A stretch of DNA of 64,000 nucleotides. Source: Chloroflexota bacterium (GTDB taxonomy: Bacteria > Chloroflexota > Dehalococcoidia > Tepidiformales > Tepidiformaceae). Made by a program: the position numbers and the translations under genes. The notes beneath the pieces were generated by a model, which was not told where the DNA came from, did not search any database, and saw only the letters and a program-made list of their open reading frames with translations. The stretch lies in assembly GCA_026702615.1 (NCBI GenBank), contig JAPPBY010000014.1, positions 93,555 to 157,554 of the forward strand, in the 5' to 3' direction. Positions 42,600 to 50,486 of this stretch are shown piece after piece. Within the stretch, counting starts at the first letter, position 1. Each line of letters begins with the position of its first letter.

Positions 42600-42911
42600 A
42601 TGCCGCGCGTTCGTGTTGAGCCACTGGGAATCGAAGTCGAGGCGCCGTACGGCGAGACGGTGATGGACGCCGTCTGCGCGGAGGGCTACTTCTGGCCGAT
42701 CGGGTGCGACAAGATCGGGGAGTGCACGAACTGCGCGATGGAAGTCATCTCGGGGGTGGGGCGGCTGAGCACGATGGGCCGGTACGAACGCGAGAATCTG
42801 ATCCGTCAGCGGGGGGTGCGTTCGATCGAGGATCCGCGGTTGCGGCTGGCGTGCCAGGCGCACGTCGAGGGGGATGTGGTGGTGGAGAAGCGGGGCGTCC
42901 AGCCGATCTAG
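42600..42911 (+). CDS. 2Fe-2S ferredoxin
   Basis: The 103-residue beta-grasp protein has GCDKIGECTNCAMEV, with Cys spacing C-x5-C-x2-C, and a distant fourth Cys in RLRLACQAHVEGD. Those are the ligands of a plant/adrenodoxin-type [2Fe-2S] cluster. It should be a small soluble electron carrier; no dedicated reductase is next to it. Confidence 0.87.
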   Translation: MPRVRVEPLGIEVEAPYGETVMDAVCAEGYFWPIGCDKIGECTNCAMEVISGVGRLSTMGRYERENLIRQRGVRSIEDPRLRLACQAHVEGDVVVEKRGVQPI

Positions 42912-42932
42912 GGAGCTGGTTCGGAAATTCGT

Positions 42933-43163
42933 CTACACCGTGAACAGGCTGGCAGTGGCTTGCGGCTCGGGTACGGGGTCGCCACTCTCGCGAAGCAGCT
43001 CAAGGTGGTAGGTAACCGCCTCCCGGATCAGCGCTTCGGTCTCTTCCCGCGTATCGCCAGCTGCGACACAGCCGGGAAGATCGGGCACGTAGGCGGAGAA
43101 GCCGTTGCCGGTCTCTTCGATGATGGCGGTGTAAGTCCTGCGAACCTCTGGCATGGCCGCCAT
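42933..43163 (-). CDS. HicB-like protein without HicA partner
   Basis: The 76-residue protein matches the HicB antitoxin fold: RRTYTAIIEETGNGFSAYVP, DLPGCVAAGDTREETEALI and REAVTYHLELLRESG. There is no C-terminal DNA-binding domain and no hicA gene beside it. Orphan HicB-like proteins of this size are common and often not toxin partners. The ATG at 43163 is preceded by GGGAG at ten bases. An ATG three codons later (43154) is the alternative start. Confidence 0.7.
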   Translation of the reverse strand: MAAMPEVRRTYTAIIEETGNGFSAYVPDLPGCVAAGDTREETEALIREAVTYHLELLRESGDPVPEPQATASLFTV

Positions 43164-43238
43164 TATGCAGCCGCTCCCGCACAAGCACTCTTCCGTTGTG
43201 GTCCGGATTGAGTATTCGCCCGAACCGCGCGTCGCGCC

Positions 43239-43244
43239 TAGACT
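43239..43244 (+). promoter_or_regulatory. -10 box upstream of the nucleotidyltransferase gene
   Basis: TAGACT is 27 bases before the ATG at 43272, and AAAGGGG lies between as a ribosome site. TTCGCC 18 bases upstream is a poor -35. Confidence 0.35.
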
Positions 43245-43271
43245 GCGGGCACGTAAAGGGGCGCGATTAGC

Positions 43272-43862
43272 ATGATCTCCAGCATCCTCCTCGCGGCGGG
43301 CATGTCGACCCGCATGGGGCAGCCGAAGGCGCTCCTCGACTGGGGCGGGGAGCCGTTGATCTGCTACCAGATCCGGCAGCTGCAGGAGGCGGGAGTGGAT
43401 GAGGTGGTAGTGGTGCTCGGGTATCGCGCCGACGACATCCACCGGAAGCTGCACGGCCTCACCTACCGGAGCGTCCTGAATCCCGTCTACCAGCTGGGGC
43501 GGGCGGGCTCGCTGCGGGCGGGAGCGAAGGCGGTTAGCCCGGAGGCTTCGGCGATCGTGCTGCTGAACGTCGATCAGCCGCGCCCGGCCGACCTGATCCG
43601 GTCTGTCATCGAGGGGCACACGTCGGCGGACAGCGCGACGCGTCCGGTACACGGCGACCGCCACGGCCATCCAGTCGTGGTGGCGGGGCGGCTGCGGGGC
43701 GAGCTGCTGGCCGCCACGGAGGACGAGCGCGGCCTGCGGGGGGTGATGGAGGCGCACGTGAACGAGATCGTCGACGTGCCGAGCGACGAGCGCTGCCTCC
43801 TCGACCTGAACACCCCGGACGAATACGAGGCCGCCCTCGCCGCGCTCGCCGGCGATTCGTAA
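43272..43862 (+). CDS. MobA/MocA-like nucleotidyltransferase
   Basis: The 196-residue protein begins ISSILLAAGMSTRMGQPKAL, the NTP-binding loop of MobA-like transferases. It has VLGYRADDIHRKLHG and LLNVDQPRPADLI, where the Asp binds metal. A late HGHPVVVAGRL is typical for molybdopterin cytidylyl/guanylyltransferases. It would attach CMP or GMP to the molybdenum cofactor or activate another small molecule. No other mo- genes are visible. Confidence 0.75.
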   Translation: MISSILLAAGMSTRMGQPKALLDWGGEPLICYQIRQLQEAGVDEVVVVLGYRADDIHRKLHGLTYRSVLNPVYQLGRAGSLRAGAKAVSPEASAIVLLNVDQPRPADLIRSVIEGHTSADSATRPVHGDRHGHPVVVAGRLRGELLAATEDERGLRGVMEAHVNEIVDVPSDERCLLDLNTPDEYEAALAALAGDS

Positions 43863-43868
43863 GCGCCC

Positions 43869-44564
43869 GTGACCTCGGGGCGCACGTTCGAGCCCGCCTA
43901 CCGGGCGGTCATCTTCGATCTCGACGAGACGCTCATCGATAGCCGGCCTGCCTGGCGCTACACGCTCGAGGAGACGCTGATGAGCGTCGCCAACCGCCGC
44001 ATCGATGCGCGCCCGCTCGTGGAGGAGTACCACCGCCGCCCCTGGCGCGACAGCCTCGCGATCGTGCTCCTCGATCCGGAGGAGCGGCGGCGGGCGGAGG
44101 AGCTGTGCGAGCGCATCGAGGGGCGCAGCGCGATGAAACGCCTGCTCGTTTTCGACGGGACCGGCATGGCGCTCGACGACGTTCGGGCGGCGCGCATCGA
44201 AATCGGGGCGATCTCGCGGCTGCCGCACCCGATCGCGCTGAAGCAGACGCAGGCGACCGGCGTGGACCGCTTCCTGACAGTGCTCTCGGCAACACCGGAG
44301 GGGGAGGAGTGGGCGGTGGGGACACGGGCATCGGAGTGCCTCTCGTACTTCGGGCGGGAGGCGGAGGGGTGCGTGTTCGTGGGGGCGGATGAGGGGGACA
44401 TGGAGGCGGCGCGGGAGATGGGGCTGGTGGGGCTGCGGGCGGGGTGGTCGCCACGGGCGGAAGGGGACGGTGGCGGGGAGCTGGCGGCGCCGGCTGAGGC
44501 GGCGAAAGTGCTCCTGTGGGGGCTCCGGGCGGTCGGGCTATCGCCTGCGCCGAACGGGGGCTAG
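43869..44564 (+). CDS. HAD-superfamily hydrolase
   Basis: The 231-residue protein starts AVIFDLDETLIDSRPAWR, motif I of HAD phosphatases with the nucleophile Asp. GCVFVGADEGDMEAAREMG is a motif IV-like stretch. Motif II Ser/Thr is probably LLVFDGTGM or LTVLSATP. It should be a phosphatase of unknown substrate. Start is GTG, six bases after the nucleotidyltransferase stop, so they are likely co-transcribed. Confidence 0.75.
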   Translation: MTSGRTFEPAYRAVIFDLDETLIDSRPAWRYTLEETLMSVANRRIDARPLVEEYHRRPWRDSLAIVLLDPEERRRAEELCERIEGRSAMKRLLVFDGTGMALDDVRAARIEIGAISRLPHPIALKQTQATGVDRFLTVLSATPEGEEWAVGTRASECLSYFGREAEGCVFVGADEGDMEAAREMGLVGLRAGWSPRAEGDGGGELAAPAEAAKVLLWGLRAVGLSPAPNGG

Positions 44565-44601
44565 GCTTCACCCACCTACTCACAACACAACGGGGTACAC
44601 G

Positions 44602-45618
44602 GTGGCGACCAAGATTGGAATCAACGGCTTCGGACGGATCGGCAGGCAGGTCTTCAAGGCGATCAGCGAGCGGCACGGCGACACGCTCGAGGTGGTCGCG
44701 ATCAACGACCTGGTGGACGTCGAGACGAACGCGAACCTGCTGAAGTACGACAGCAACTACGGTCCCTGGGACCGCGACGTGCGGGCGACCGACGACGGCA
44801 TCGCCGTGGACGGGCGGCTGGTGAGAGTCTTCAGCGAGCGCGATCCGGGGCAGATTCCGTGGGGCTCCGCGGGCGTCGAAATCGTGATCGAGTCCACCGG
44901 CTTCTTCACCGACGCGACGAAGGCGGCGGCGCACCGGCGGGACAGCGTGAAGAAGGTCGTCATCAGCGCGCCGGCTCGGAACGAGGACCTTACGGTCGTG
45001 CTCGGCGTGAACGACGAGCGCTACGACCCCTCGGCGCACCACGTCATCTCAAACGCGAGCTGCACGACCAACGGTCTGGCGCCGGTAGTGAAGGTGCTGG
45101 TCGATAACTTCGGGCTGGTGAAGGGCCAGATGACGACGGTCCACAGTTACACGAGCTCGCAGAAGATCCTCGACCAGGCGGGCGGGGGCGATCCGCGCGA
45201 GATGCGTTCGGGACCGCTCAACATCGTGCCGACTTCGACCGGGGCGGCGCGGGCGCTGCGGCTCGTGATTCCCGAGGTCGAGGGCAAGCTCGACGGGCTC
45301 GCCTACCGCGTGCCGACGCCGACCGTCTCGATCGTCGAGATCGTGGCCCTGACGGAGAAGGAGACTTCGAAGGAAGAGGTGAACGCGATCGTCGCGGAGA
45401 CGGCGGGCGAGCAGATGAAGGGAATCCTCGGCATCACCGACGACCCGGTCGTCTCGATGGACCTGAAGGGCGACGAGCGGTCAAGCGTCGTGGACGGGCG
45501 GTCGACGAACGTGGTCGGCGGGAACCTCGTGAAGGTTGCGGCCTGGTACGACAACGAGTGGGGCTACGCCTGCCGCCTGAGCGACCTGAGCGCCATGCTC
45601 GTGGAGCGCGGCCTCTAG
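44602..45618 (+). CDS. gap: glyceraldehyde-3-phosphate dehydrogenase, type I
   Basis: The 338-residue glycolytic enzyme starts GINGFGRIGRQVFKAI (NAD-binding), with INDLVDVETNANLLKYDS. The catalytic SNASCTTNGLAP holds the active Cys. PTSTGAARALRLVIPE and WYDNEWGYACR complete the family motifs. The start is GTG at 44602, chosen because the Rossmann fold begins immediately; the open frame continues upstream through the HAD gene. pgk and tpi are not adjacent. Confidence 0.95.
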   Translation: MATKIGINGFGRIGRQVFKAISERHGDTLEVVAINDLVDVETNANLLKYDSNYGPWDRDVRATDDGIAVDGRLVRVFSERDPGQIPWGSAGVEIVIESTGFFTDATKAAAHRRDSVKKVVISAPARNEDLTVVLGVNDERYDPSAHHVISNASCTTNGLAPVVKVLVDNFGLVKGQMTTVHSYTSSQKILDQAGGGDPREMRSGPLNIVPTSTGAARALRLVIPEVEGKLDGLAYRVPTPTVSIVEIVALTEKETSKEEVNAIVAETAGEQMKGILGITDDPVVSMDLKGDERSSVVDGRSTNVVGGNLVKVAAWYDNEWGYACRLSDLSAMLVERGL

Positions 45619-45635
45619 TCCTCGGCCCGCAGGCG

Positions 45636-45641
45636 TACACT
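45636..45641 (+). promoter_or_regulatory. -10 box of ffh (near-leaderless start)
   Basis: TACACT ends seven bases before the ffh ATG at 45649, and only TCGGAGC lies between. Confidence 0.4.
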
Positions 45642-45648
45642 CGGAGCC

Positions 45649-46974
45649 ATGTTCGAAGCGCTCACCGACAAGCTGCAGGGCGCGTTCCAGCGGTTCGGGA
45701 GTCGCGGCACCGTGACCGAGGAGGACCTCGACAGGGTTCTCCGGGACGTGCGGCTGGCGATGCTCGAAGCGGACGTGAACTTCCGCGTGGTGCGGCAGTT
45801 CACGTCGAGCGTGCGGGAGCAGGCGCTGGGCGCGGACGTGCTCAAGAGCCTGACGCCCGCCCAGCAGGTCATCGACATCGTCAACCGGGAGCTGACCACA
45901 ATCCTGGGCGGCGAGGCGGCCGGGCTGGCGAACGCCCCGCAGCCGCCGTCGGTGATCCTGATGGTCGGCCTGCAGGGGTCGGGCAAGACGACGACGGCGG
46001 CGAAGCTCGCAGCGCGCCTGAAGGCGGACGGGAAGCGTCCGTTCCTCGTCGCGTGCGACATCTACCGGCCGGCGGCGGTCGAGCAGCTGGTGGCGCTCGC
46101 GAAGAGCATCGACGTTCCCTACTACGAGGAGGGGACGAGCGCGAAGCCGGGGGAGATCGCGGAACGGGGAATGGCGCAGGCGCAGCGGACGGCGGTCACG
46201 CACGTGCTGGTCGACACGGCCGGCCGGCTGCACGTGGACGAGACGATGATGGCGGAGGTCGCGGACCTCCGGAAGCAGCTCGACCCGGCCGAGGTGCTGT
46301 TCGTGGCGGACGCGATGGCGGGGCAGGACGCGGTGACGGCGGCGAAGGAGTTCCACGAACAGGTCGAAATCACGGGGGTGGTCCTGACCAAGCTGGACGG
46401 GGACGCGAGGGGCGGGGCGGCGCTCAGCATCCGCTCGGTGCTGGGGGTGCCGGTCAAGTTCATCGGCGTGGGGGAGCGCACGGACGCGCTCGAACCGTTC
46501 CACCCGGACCGGCTGGCGGGCCGCATCCTCGGCATGGGCGACATGCTCAGCCTGATCGACCGGGCGAAGGAGACGATGGGGGAGGAGGACACCGAGCGCT
46601 TCAACGAGAAGATGCGCAAGGGCTCGTTCGACCTGCAGGACTTTATCGACCAGCTGCGTCAGGTGCGGGAGATGGGGCCGATCGGGCAGCTGGTGCAGAT
46701 GCTGCCGGGGTTCAACTCGATCAAGTCGCAGTTGAACGTGGACTCGCTGGACGAATCGTACTTCGGACACGCGGAGGCGATCGTGCTCTCGATGACGCCG
46801 TGGGAGCGGCGCCACCCCGACCGCATCGACGGGAAGCGGCGGCGGCGGATCGCGGCGGGAAGCGGGACGGTGCCGGCGGACGTGAACCGTCTGCTGAAGC
46901 AGTTCTTCGAGGCGCGCAAGCTGGCGCGTCAGATCAGCACGGGCAAGATGCCGGCGATCCCGGGGCTGCAATAG
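45649..46974 (+). CDS. ffh: signal recognition particle protein
   Basis: The 441-residue SRP GTPase has an N helical domain, then the G domain: LQGSGKTTTAAKLA (G1), DTAGRLHVD (G3) and TKLDGDARGGAALS (G4-G5). A C-terminal M domain rich in Met binds 4.5S RNA and signal peptides. It delivers nascent membrane proteins with FtsY. The downstream rpsP-khpA-rimM run is a conserved neighbourhood of ffh. Confidence 0.96.
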   Translation: MFEALTDKLQGAFQRFGSRGTVTEEDLDRVLRDVRLAMLEADVNFRVVRQFTSSVREQALGADVLKSLTPAQQVIDIVNRELTTILGGEAAGLANAPQPPSVILMVGLQGSGKTTTAAKLAARLKADGKRPFLVACDIYRPAAVEQLVALAKSIDVPYYEEGTSAKPGEIAERGMAQAQRTAVTHVLVDTAGRLHVDETMMAEVADLRKQLDPAEVLFVADAMAGQDAVTAAKEFHEQVEITGVVLTKLDGDARGGAALSIRSVLGVPVKFIGVGERTDALEPFHPDRLAGRILGMGDMLSLIDRAKETMGEEDTERFNEKMRKGSFDLQDFIDQLRQVREMGPIGQLVQMLPGFNSIKSQLNVDSLDESYFGHAEAIVLSMTPWERRHPDRIDGKRRRRIAAGSGTVPADVNRLLKQFFEARKLARQISTGKMPAIPGLQ

Positions 46975-47034
46975 CGGGCGCGTAGCGGGGAGCTGGGTTA
47001 GCATCCCGGACAGCGAAACGAGAGGGAACGGCGA

Positions 47035-47478
47035 GTGCTGCGTATCCGGTTGCGACGTGTAGGAAAGAGGGGCCAGGCGTACTACCGCGTGGTGGTGGCC
47101 GATCAGCGGTTTCCGCGGGACGGCAGATTCCTCGAGTCGCTGGGCGCGTACGACCCGCATGCCACCCCTCCGGCATCGAACCTGGACGCCGACCGGGCCC
47201 GCCACTGGCTCTCGAAGGGCGCGCAGCCCTCGGAGGCGGCGGAGAAGATCCTGCGACGGGCCGGCATCCTGAACGGCGCAGCCGTGGCGGACGCTCCCGC
47301 AGCCGCGGAAGCGGAGGCGGAGACCGAAGCAGCCGCGCCGCCCGAGGCCGAGGCGGAGGCCGCAGAAGAACCGTCTACCGAGACCGAGACCGAAGCCCAA
47401 GCCACGGATGAGGCCCCGGCCGAGGAGAGCGAAGCGGGAGCCGAGCCCGCCCTCGCGAGCGAAGGCACGGAGAGCTAA
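47035..47478 (+). CDS. rpsP: 30S ribosomal protein S16 with long acidic tail
   Basis: Residues 1-82 are S16: LRIRLRRVGKRGQAYYRVVV, DGRFLESLGAYDP and DADRARHWLSKGAQPSEA. The next 65 residues are an unusual Ala/Glu/Thr/Pro extension, strongly acidic and low in complexity. Standard S16 proteins end soon after residue 80-90, though longer acidic tails occur in some actinobacteria. The GTG start has GAGAGGG nine bases upstream. khpA follows after two bases. Confidence 0.95.
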   Translation: MLRIRLRRVGKRGQAYYRVVVADQRFPRDGRFLESLGAYDPHATPPASNLDADRARHWLSKGAQPSEAAEKILRRAGILNGAAVADAPAAAEAEAETEAAAPPEAEAEAAEEPSTETETEAQATDEAPAEESEAGAEPALASEGTES

Positions 47479-47480
47479 CC

Positions 47481-47723
47481 ATGGCCTCGATGATGTCGAA
47501 CCTGATCGAATACATCGCCAAGTCGCTCGTGGACGAGCCGGACGAGGTGCACGTGACCGAGCACGACGACCACGGCCGCATCATCGTCCACCTGGATGTG
47601 GCCGAGGACGACATCGGCCGGGTGATCGGCCGCGACGGGCGGATCGCGACGGCGATGCGCTCGCTGATCAAGGTGGCGGCCATCCGCGAGGATGTGCGCG
47701 TCGGCCTTGAGATCGGGGACTGA
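47481..47723 (+). CDS. khpA: KH-domain RNA-binding protein
   Basis: The 80-residue single KH-domain protein has VAEDDIGRVIGRDGRIATAM, the GxxG loop (GRDG) that contacts RNA, and a short VGLEIGD end. KhpA partners KhpB in RNA binding and cell-length control in Gram-positives. It sits between rpsP and rimM, as is typical. Its stop TGA overlaps the proposed CTG start of rimM. Confidence 0.92.
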   Translation: MASMMSNLIEYIAKSLVDEPDEVHVTEHDDHGRIIVHLDVAEDDIGRVIGRDGRIATAMRSLIKVAAIREDVRVGLEIGD

Positions 47724-48277
47724 CCGCGAGCGCGGCGACCCCTCCCCCTTCCCATCCCGGCGGTCCCACCGAGCCCCGCGAGGGCTTCGTTGCGGTCGGG
47801 CGCGTCCTGCGTCCGCACGGAAACACGGGCGAGATTCGGGTCGCGCCCTTCAATCCGCAGATTCCAAACCTGCAACCGGAGGGGGAGGTCTGGCTACTCG
47901 GCCACAGGCGCCGGATAGAGCGGGTGCGCTGGGACCGGGGACGCGTCCTCCTGCGGCTGGAGGGGCTGGGGCGGCGCAGCGACGTCAATGACGCACGCGG
48001 GGAGCTGCTGGAGGTAGCGGAGGAGGAGCTGATGCTGGAAGCGGACGCGTACCTCGTGTCCGACATCGTGGGGCTGGAGGTGGTGCGGGAGGACGGGAAG
48101 CGGCTGGGGGAGGTGAGCGAGGTGCTGAGCACGGGGGCGAACGACGTTTATGTCGTGCAGGGTCCATCTGGGGAGACACTGGTGCCGGCGATCGAGTCGG
48201 TCGTGCAAGCGGTAGATGTCGCGAATGGCGTGCTTTTCATCACAAACGAGCTATCACTTGGCGACGAATCGTCATAA
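47720..48277 (+). CDS. rimM: ribosome maturation factor RimM, apparent CTG start
   Basis: The 185-residue protein has the RimM N-domain EGFVAVGRVLRPHGNTGEIR and the PRC-barrel C-domain DIVGLEVVREDGKRLGEVSE with VPAIESVVQAVD. It helps 16S processing and 30S assembly near S19. In this frame the first stop upstream is TGA 47708-47710, and no ATG, GTG or TTG occurs before codon 69, well inside the N-domain. The CTG at 47720 forms CTGA with the khpA stop, the same arrangement as the ATGA/GTGA overlaps elsewhere in the window. It is therefore the most likely start, made by translational coupling. A caller without CTG would miss the first 68 residues. Confidence 0.85.
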   Translation: MTASAATPPPSHPGGPTEPREGFVAVGRVLRPHGNTGEIRVAPFNPQIPNLQPEGEVWLLGHRRRIERVRWDRGRVLLRLEGLGRRSDVNDARGELLEVAEEELMLEADAYLVSDIVGLEVVREDGKRLGEVSEVLSTGANDVYVVQGPSGETLVPAIESVVQAVDVANGVLFITNELSLGDESS

Positions 48278-48282
48278 GAACG

Positions 48283-48311
48283 TTGAAAGGCATCTTTACG
48301 CCCGCTAGACT
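48283..48311 (+). promoter_or_regulatory. promoter of the small zinc-ribbon gene
   Basis: TTGAAA (48283-48288) and TAGACT (48306-48311) are 17 bases apart, close to the sigma-70 consensus. It lies right after the rimM stop, so the next gene has its own promoter and a leader of about 75 bases. Confidence 0.7.
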
Positions 48312-48394
48312 CGATGCGTCTTTGAGGCAAGCGGCCGACGGGCGGGGTGTTTCCCGGAAGTTGCGCGCTGATACCCAGTCGAGGGGGAATGGCG

Positions 48395-48565
48395 ATGGCG
48401 AAGGCCGAGTCGCTTCAAGTCGTAGGAAGCTGTGTCCACCACTGGATTCTGGACCCACCAAGAGGCGAGTTGACCTTCGGTCGCTGCAAGAAGTGCGGCG
48501 AAGAGCGCCAGTTCACCGGCGAGACGAGCTACCGCATCGGGCGAGGCTCCTCCCGGCGACGCTAG
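48395..48565 (+). CDS. small zinc-ribbon-like protein
   Basis: The 56-residue protein reads SCVHHWILDPPRGELTFGRC followed by KKCGEERQF, giving Cys/His and CxxC pairs that could bind one zinc. The end is basic. Short proteins of this kind are frequent in Chloroflexota and Actinobacteria, with no known role. GAGGGGG is seven bases before this ATG; the ATG at 48389 would leave no spacer. Confidence 0.75.
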   Translation: MAKAESLQVVGSCVHHWILDPPRGELTFGRCKKCGEERQFTGETSYRIGRGSSRRR

Positions 48566-48636
48566 GTTCCCCCACCCTTCCCTCCCTGCTCCCCGTGACC
48601 GGTCGTCGGTGATCGGTGGTTGGTGTGTGCGGGCAT

Positions 48637-48666
48637 TTGACGCCTTCGAAGGGGCGTCCCTACGAT
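48637..48666 (+). promoter_or_regulatory. promoter of tRNA-Ala
   Basis: TTGACG (48637-48642) and TACGAT (48661-48666) are 18 bases apart. The -10 ends 13 bases before the mature tRNA 5' end, in keeping with a short precursor leader. Confidence 0.65.
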
Positions 48667-48679
48667 CGCGGCAGGCCGT

Positions 48680-48755
48680 GGGGACATAGCTCAGTTGGGA
48701 GAGCGCAGCGTTCGCAATGCTGAGGTCGGGGGTTCGACTCCCCCTGTCTCCACCA
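48680..48755 (+). tRNA. tRNA-Ala (anticodon CGC)
   Basis: A full cloverleaf is present. The acceptor stem GGGGACA pairs with TGTCTCC and includes the G3:U70 pair that marks alanine tRNAs. Discriminator A and an encoded CCA end (48753-48755) follow. The D arm (GCTC...GAGC) is present, the anticodon loop reads TTCGCAA with CGC in the middle, and the T arm contains GGTTCGACTCC. It reads GCG codons. Confidence 0.96.
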
Positions 48756-48842
48756 ACCACACACCGATGACGCGCGCGACCGCCCCGCACCACGGGCGAG
48801 GAACGCCACGATTCCGTGGGCGACGGCCCTGAGGAGAGAACC

Positions 48843-50378
48843 ATGACGAAGACCGTGCAGGAGCGGCTGGCGGAGCTGAACGAACGGAAGGACGAAGCGC
48901 GCGCCGGGGGCGGCGAGCGACGCGTCGAGGCCCAGCACGGACGGGGCAAGCTGACGGCGCGCGAACGCATCGAGCTGCTGCTGGACGAGGACACCTTCGA
49001 GGAGATCGACGCGCTCGTGCGGCCGCGGGGGGCGGACCGGGGACCGGAGGCGGTGGTGACGGGCTGGGGCCGCATCGACGGCCGCCCGGTGTACCTCTTC
49101 TCCTACGACTTCACGGTGTCGGGCGGCTCGCTGAGCGAGACCGTGGGCGAAAAGATCCTGAAGGTGATGGACCTCGCGCTGATGACGGGGGCGCCCATCA
49201 TCGGCATCCAGGACTCGGGCGGGGCGCGCATCCAGGACGGCCCCGAGAGCCTGCGCGGCTTCGGTGAGATGTTCGCGATGAACACGCTCGCGAGCGGGGT
49301 GGTGCCCCAGATCAGCGTGATCATGGGGCCCTGCGCGGGCGGCGCGGTCTACAGCCCGGCGATCACGGACTTCATCTTCATGACCTCGGGGACGGGGCAG
49401 ATGTACATCACCGGTCCGGACGTGATCCGGAACGTGACGGGCGAGGAGATCGACCACGAGACGCTGGGCGGGGCGACCATCCACGCGACTCGCTCGGGCG
49501 TGGCCCACTTCGCCATCGAGGGGGAGGAGGAGACGCTCTCAGAGGTCCGGCGGCTGCTTTCGTACCTGCCTTCGAACAACGCCGAGGACCCGCCCTTCTT
49601 CCCGACGGAGCACCCGACGCACGCGCCGGAGGAGGAACTCCTGACGATCGTGCCGGACGAGCCGAACCGGCCGTACGACGTGCGCGACATCATCTACCGG
49701 ATCGTGGACGACGCCGACTTCTTCGAGGTACACGAGACCTTCGCGCAGAACGTGGTCGTGGGGTTCGCGCGGATGGGCGGGCAGACGGTCGGGTTCGTGG
49801 GGAACCAGCCGATGCACCTTGCGGGCGTGCTCGACATCGAGGCGAGCCGCAAGGCGGCGCGGTTCGTGCGCACGTGCGACTGCTTCAACATCCCGATCAT
49901 CACGCTGGTCGACATCCCCGGGTACCTGCCGGGGTCGTCGCAGGAGTACGGCGGCATCATCACGCACGGGGCGAAGCTGCTGTTCGCCTACAGCGAGGCG
50001 ACGGTGCCGAAGATCGCGGTCGTGCTGCGGAAGGCGTATGGCGGGGCGTATCTCGTCATGTCGAGCAAGCACCTTCGGGGGGACATGAACTTCGCGTGGC
50101 CGGCGGCGGAGGTGGCGGTGATGGGTCCGGAGCAGGCTGTGGGCATCATCAACCGCCGCGAGATCGCGGAGGCGGACGACCCGGAGGCGAAGCGCGACGA
50201 GCTTGCGGAAGACTTCAGCGCGCGCTTTGGGAACCCGTATATCCCGGCGGGCCGCGGCTTCGTGGACGACGTGATCGACCCGCGGGAGACGCGGGGCAAG
50301 ATCATTACGTCGCTGGAGATGCTGCGGAACAAGGCGGACCGGAACCCGCCGAAGAAGCACGGCAACATCCCGCTGTAG
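48843..50378 (+). CDS. acyl-CoA carboxyltransferase (transcarboxylase 12S / MmdA / PccB type)
   Basis: The 511-residue crotonase-fold carboxyltransferase starts VQERLAELNERKDEARAGGG. It has GAPIIGIQDSGGARIQ and MGPCAGGAVYSPAITDFIFM in the N-half, and FVDIPGYLPGS-type and AYGGAYLVMSSKHLRGD residues in the C-half. It moves a carboxyl group between biotin and propionyl-CoA/methylmalonyl-CoA. The start has AGGAGAG in front. A 5S-like and a biotin carrier gene follow, without a biotin carboxylase, which fits a transcarboxylase. Confidence 0.9.
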   Translation: MTKTVQERLAELNERKDEARAGGGERRVEAQHGRGKLTARERIELLLDEDTFEEIDALVRPRGADRGPEAVVTGWGRIDGRPVYLFSYDFTVSGGSLSETVGEKILKVMDLALMTGAPIIGIQDSGGARIQDGPESLRGFGEMFAMNTLASGVVPQISVIMGPCAGGAVYSPAITDFIFMTSGTGQMYITGPDVIRNVTGEEIDHETLGGATIHATRSGVAHFAIEGEEETLSEVRRLLSYLPSNNAEDPPFFPTEHPTHAPEEELLTIVPDEPNRPYDVRDIIYRIVDDADFFEVHETFAQNVVVGFARMGGQTVGFVGNQPMHLAGVLDIEASRKAARFVRTCDCFNIPIITLVDIPGYLPGSSQEYGGIITHGAKLLFAYSEATVPKIAVVLRKAYGGAYLVMSSKHLRGDMNFAWPAAEVAVMGPEQAVGIINRREIAEADDPEAKRDELAEDFSARFGNPYIPAGRGFVDDVIDPRETRGKIITSLEMLRNKADRNPPKKHGNIPL

Positions 50379-50424
50379 GAAGCACGCCGGAACGGCCTTT
50401 GCGCGCTGGCCGTAAAGGGCGCTT

Positions 50425-50486
50425 GTGATAGTGTTCACGCAGAGCCGCAAAGTCGCCGATCCAGGCGGCAGGGGACTTCGCCGAGC
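50425..50486 (+). promoter_or_regulatory. possible structured RNA leader before the 5S-like gene
   Basis: CACGCAGAGCCGCAAAGTCG (50434-50453), then GGCGGCAGGGG and CTTCGCCGAG, resembles the conserved blocks of the GEMM (c-di-GMP-I) riboswitch: a CGCAAAGC-like strand and a GGxAGxGGG-GCCGA-like 3' strand. It is shorter than the roughly 80-base family, and AAGTC...GACTT can pair. The ATG comes directly after, at 50487. Similarity is partial and by eye. Confidence 0.25.

Noticed and set aside
42933..44228. 431-codon minus-strand frame ending in the HicB domain
   Set aside because: Only the last 76 codons have the HicB fold. The rest is antisense to the nucleotidyltransferase and HAD genes and has no protein-like pattern.
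50379..50424. GC-rich hairpin-like bases after the 12S-like gene as a terminator
   Set aside because: Pairing is short and interrupted and no T-run follows, so read-through into the 5S-like gene is more likely.
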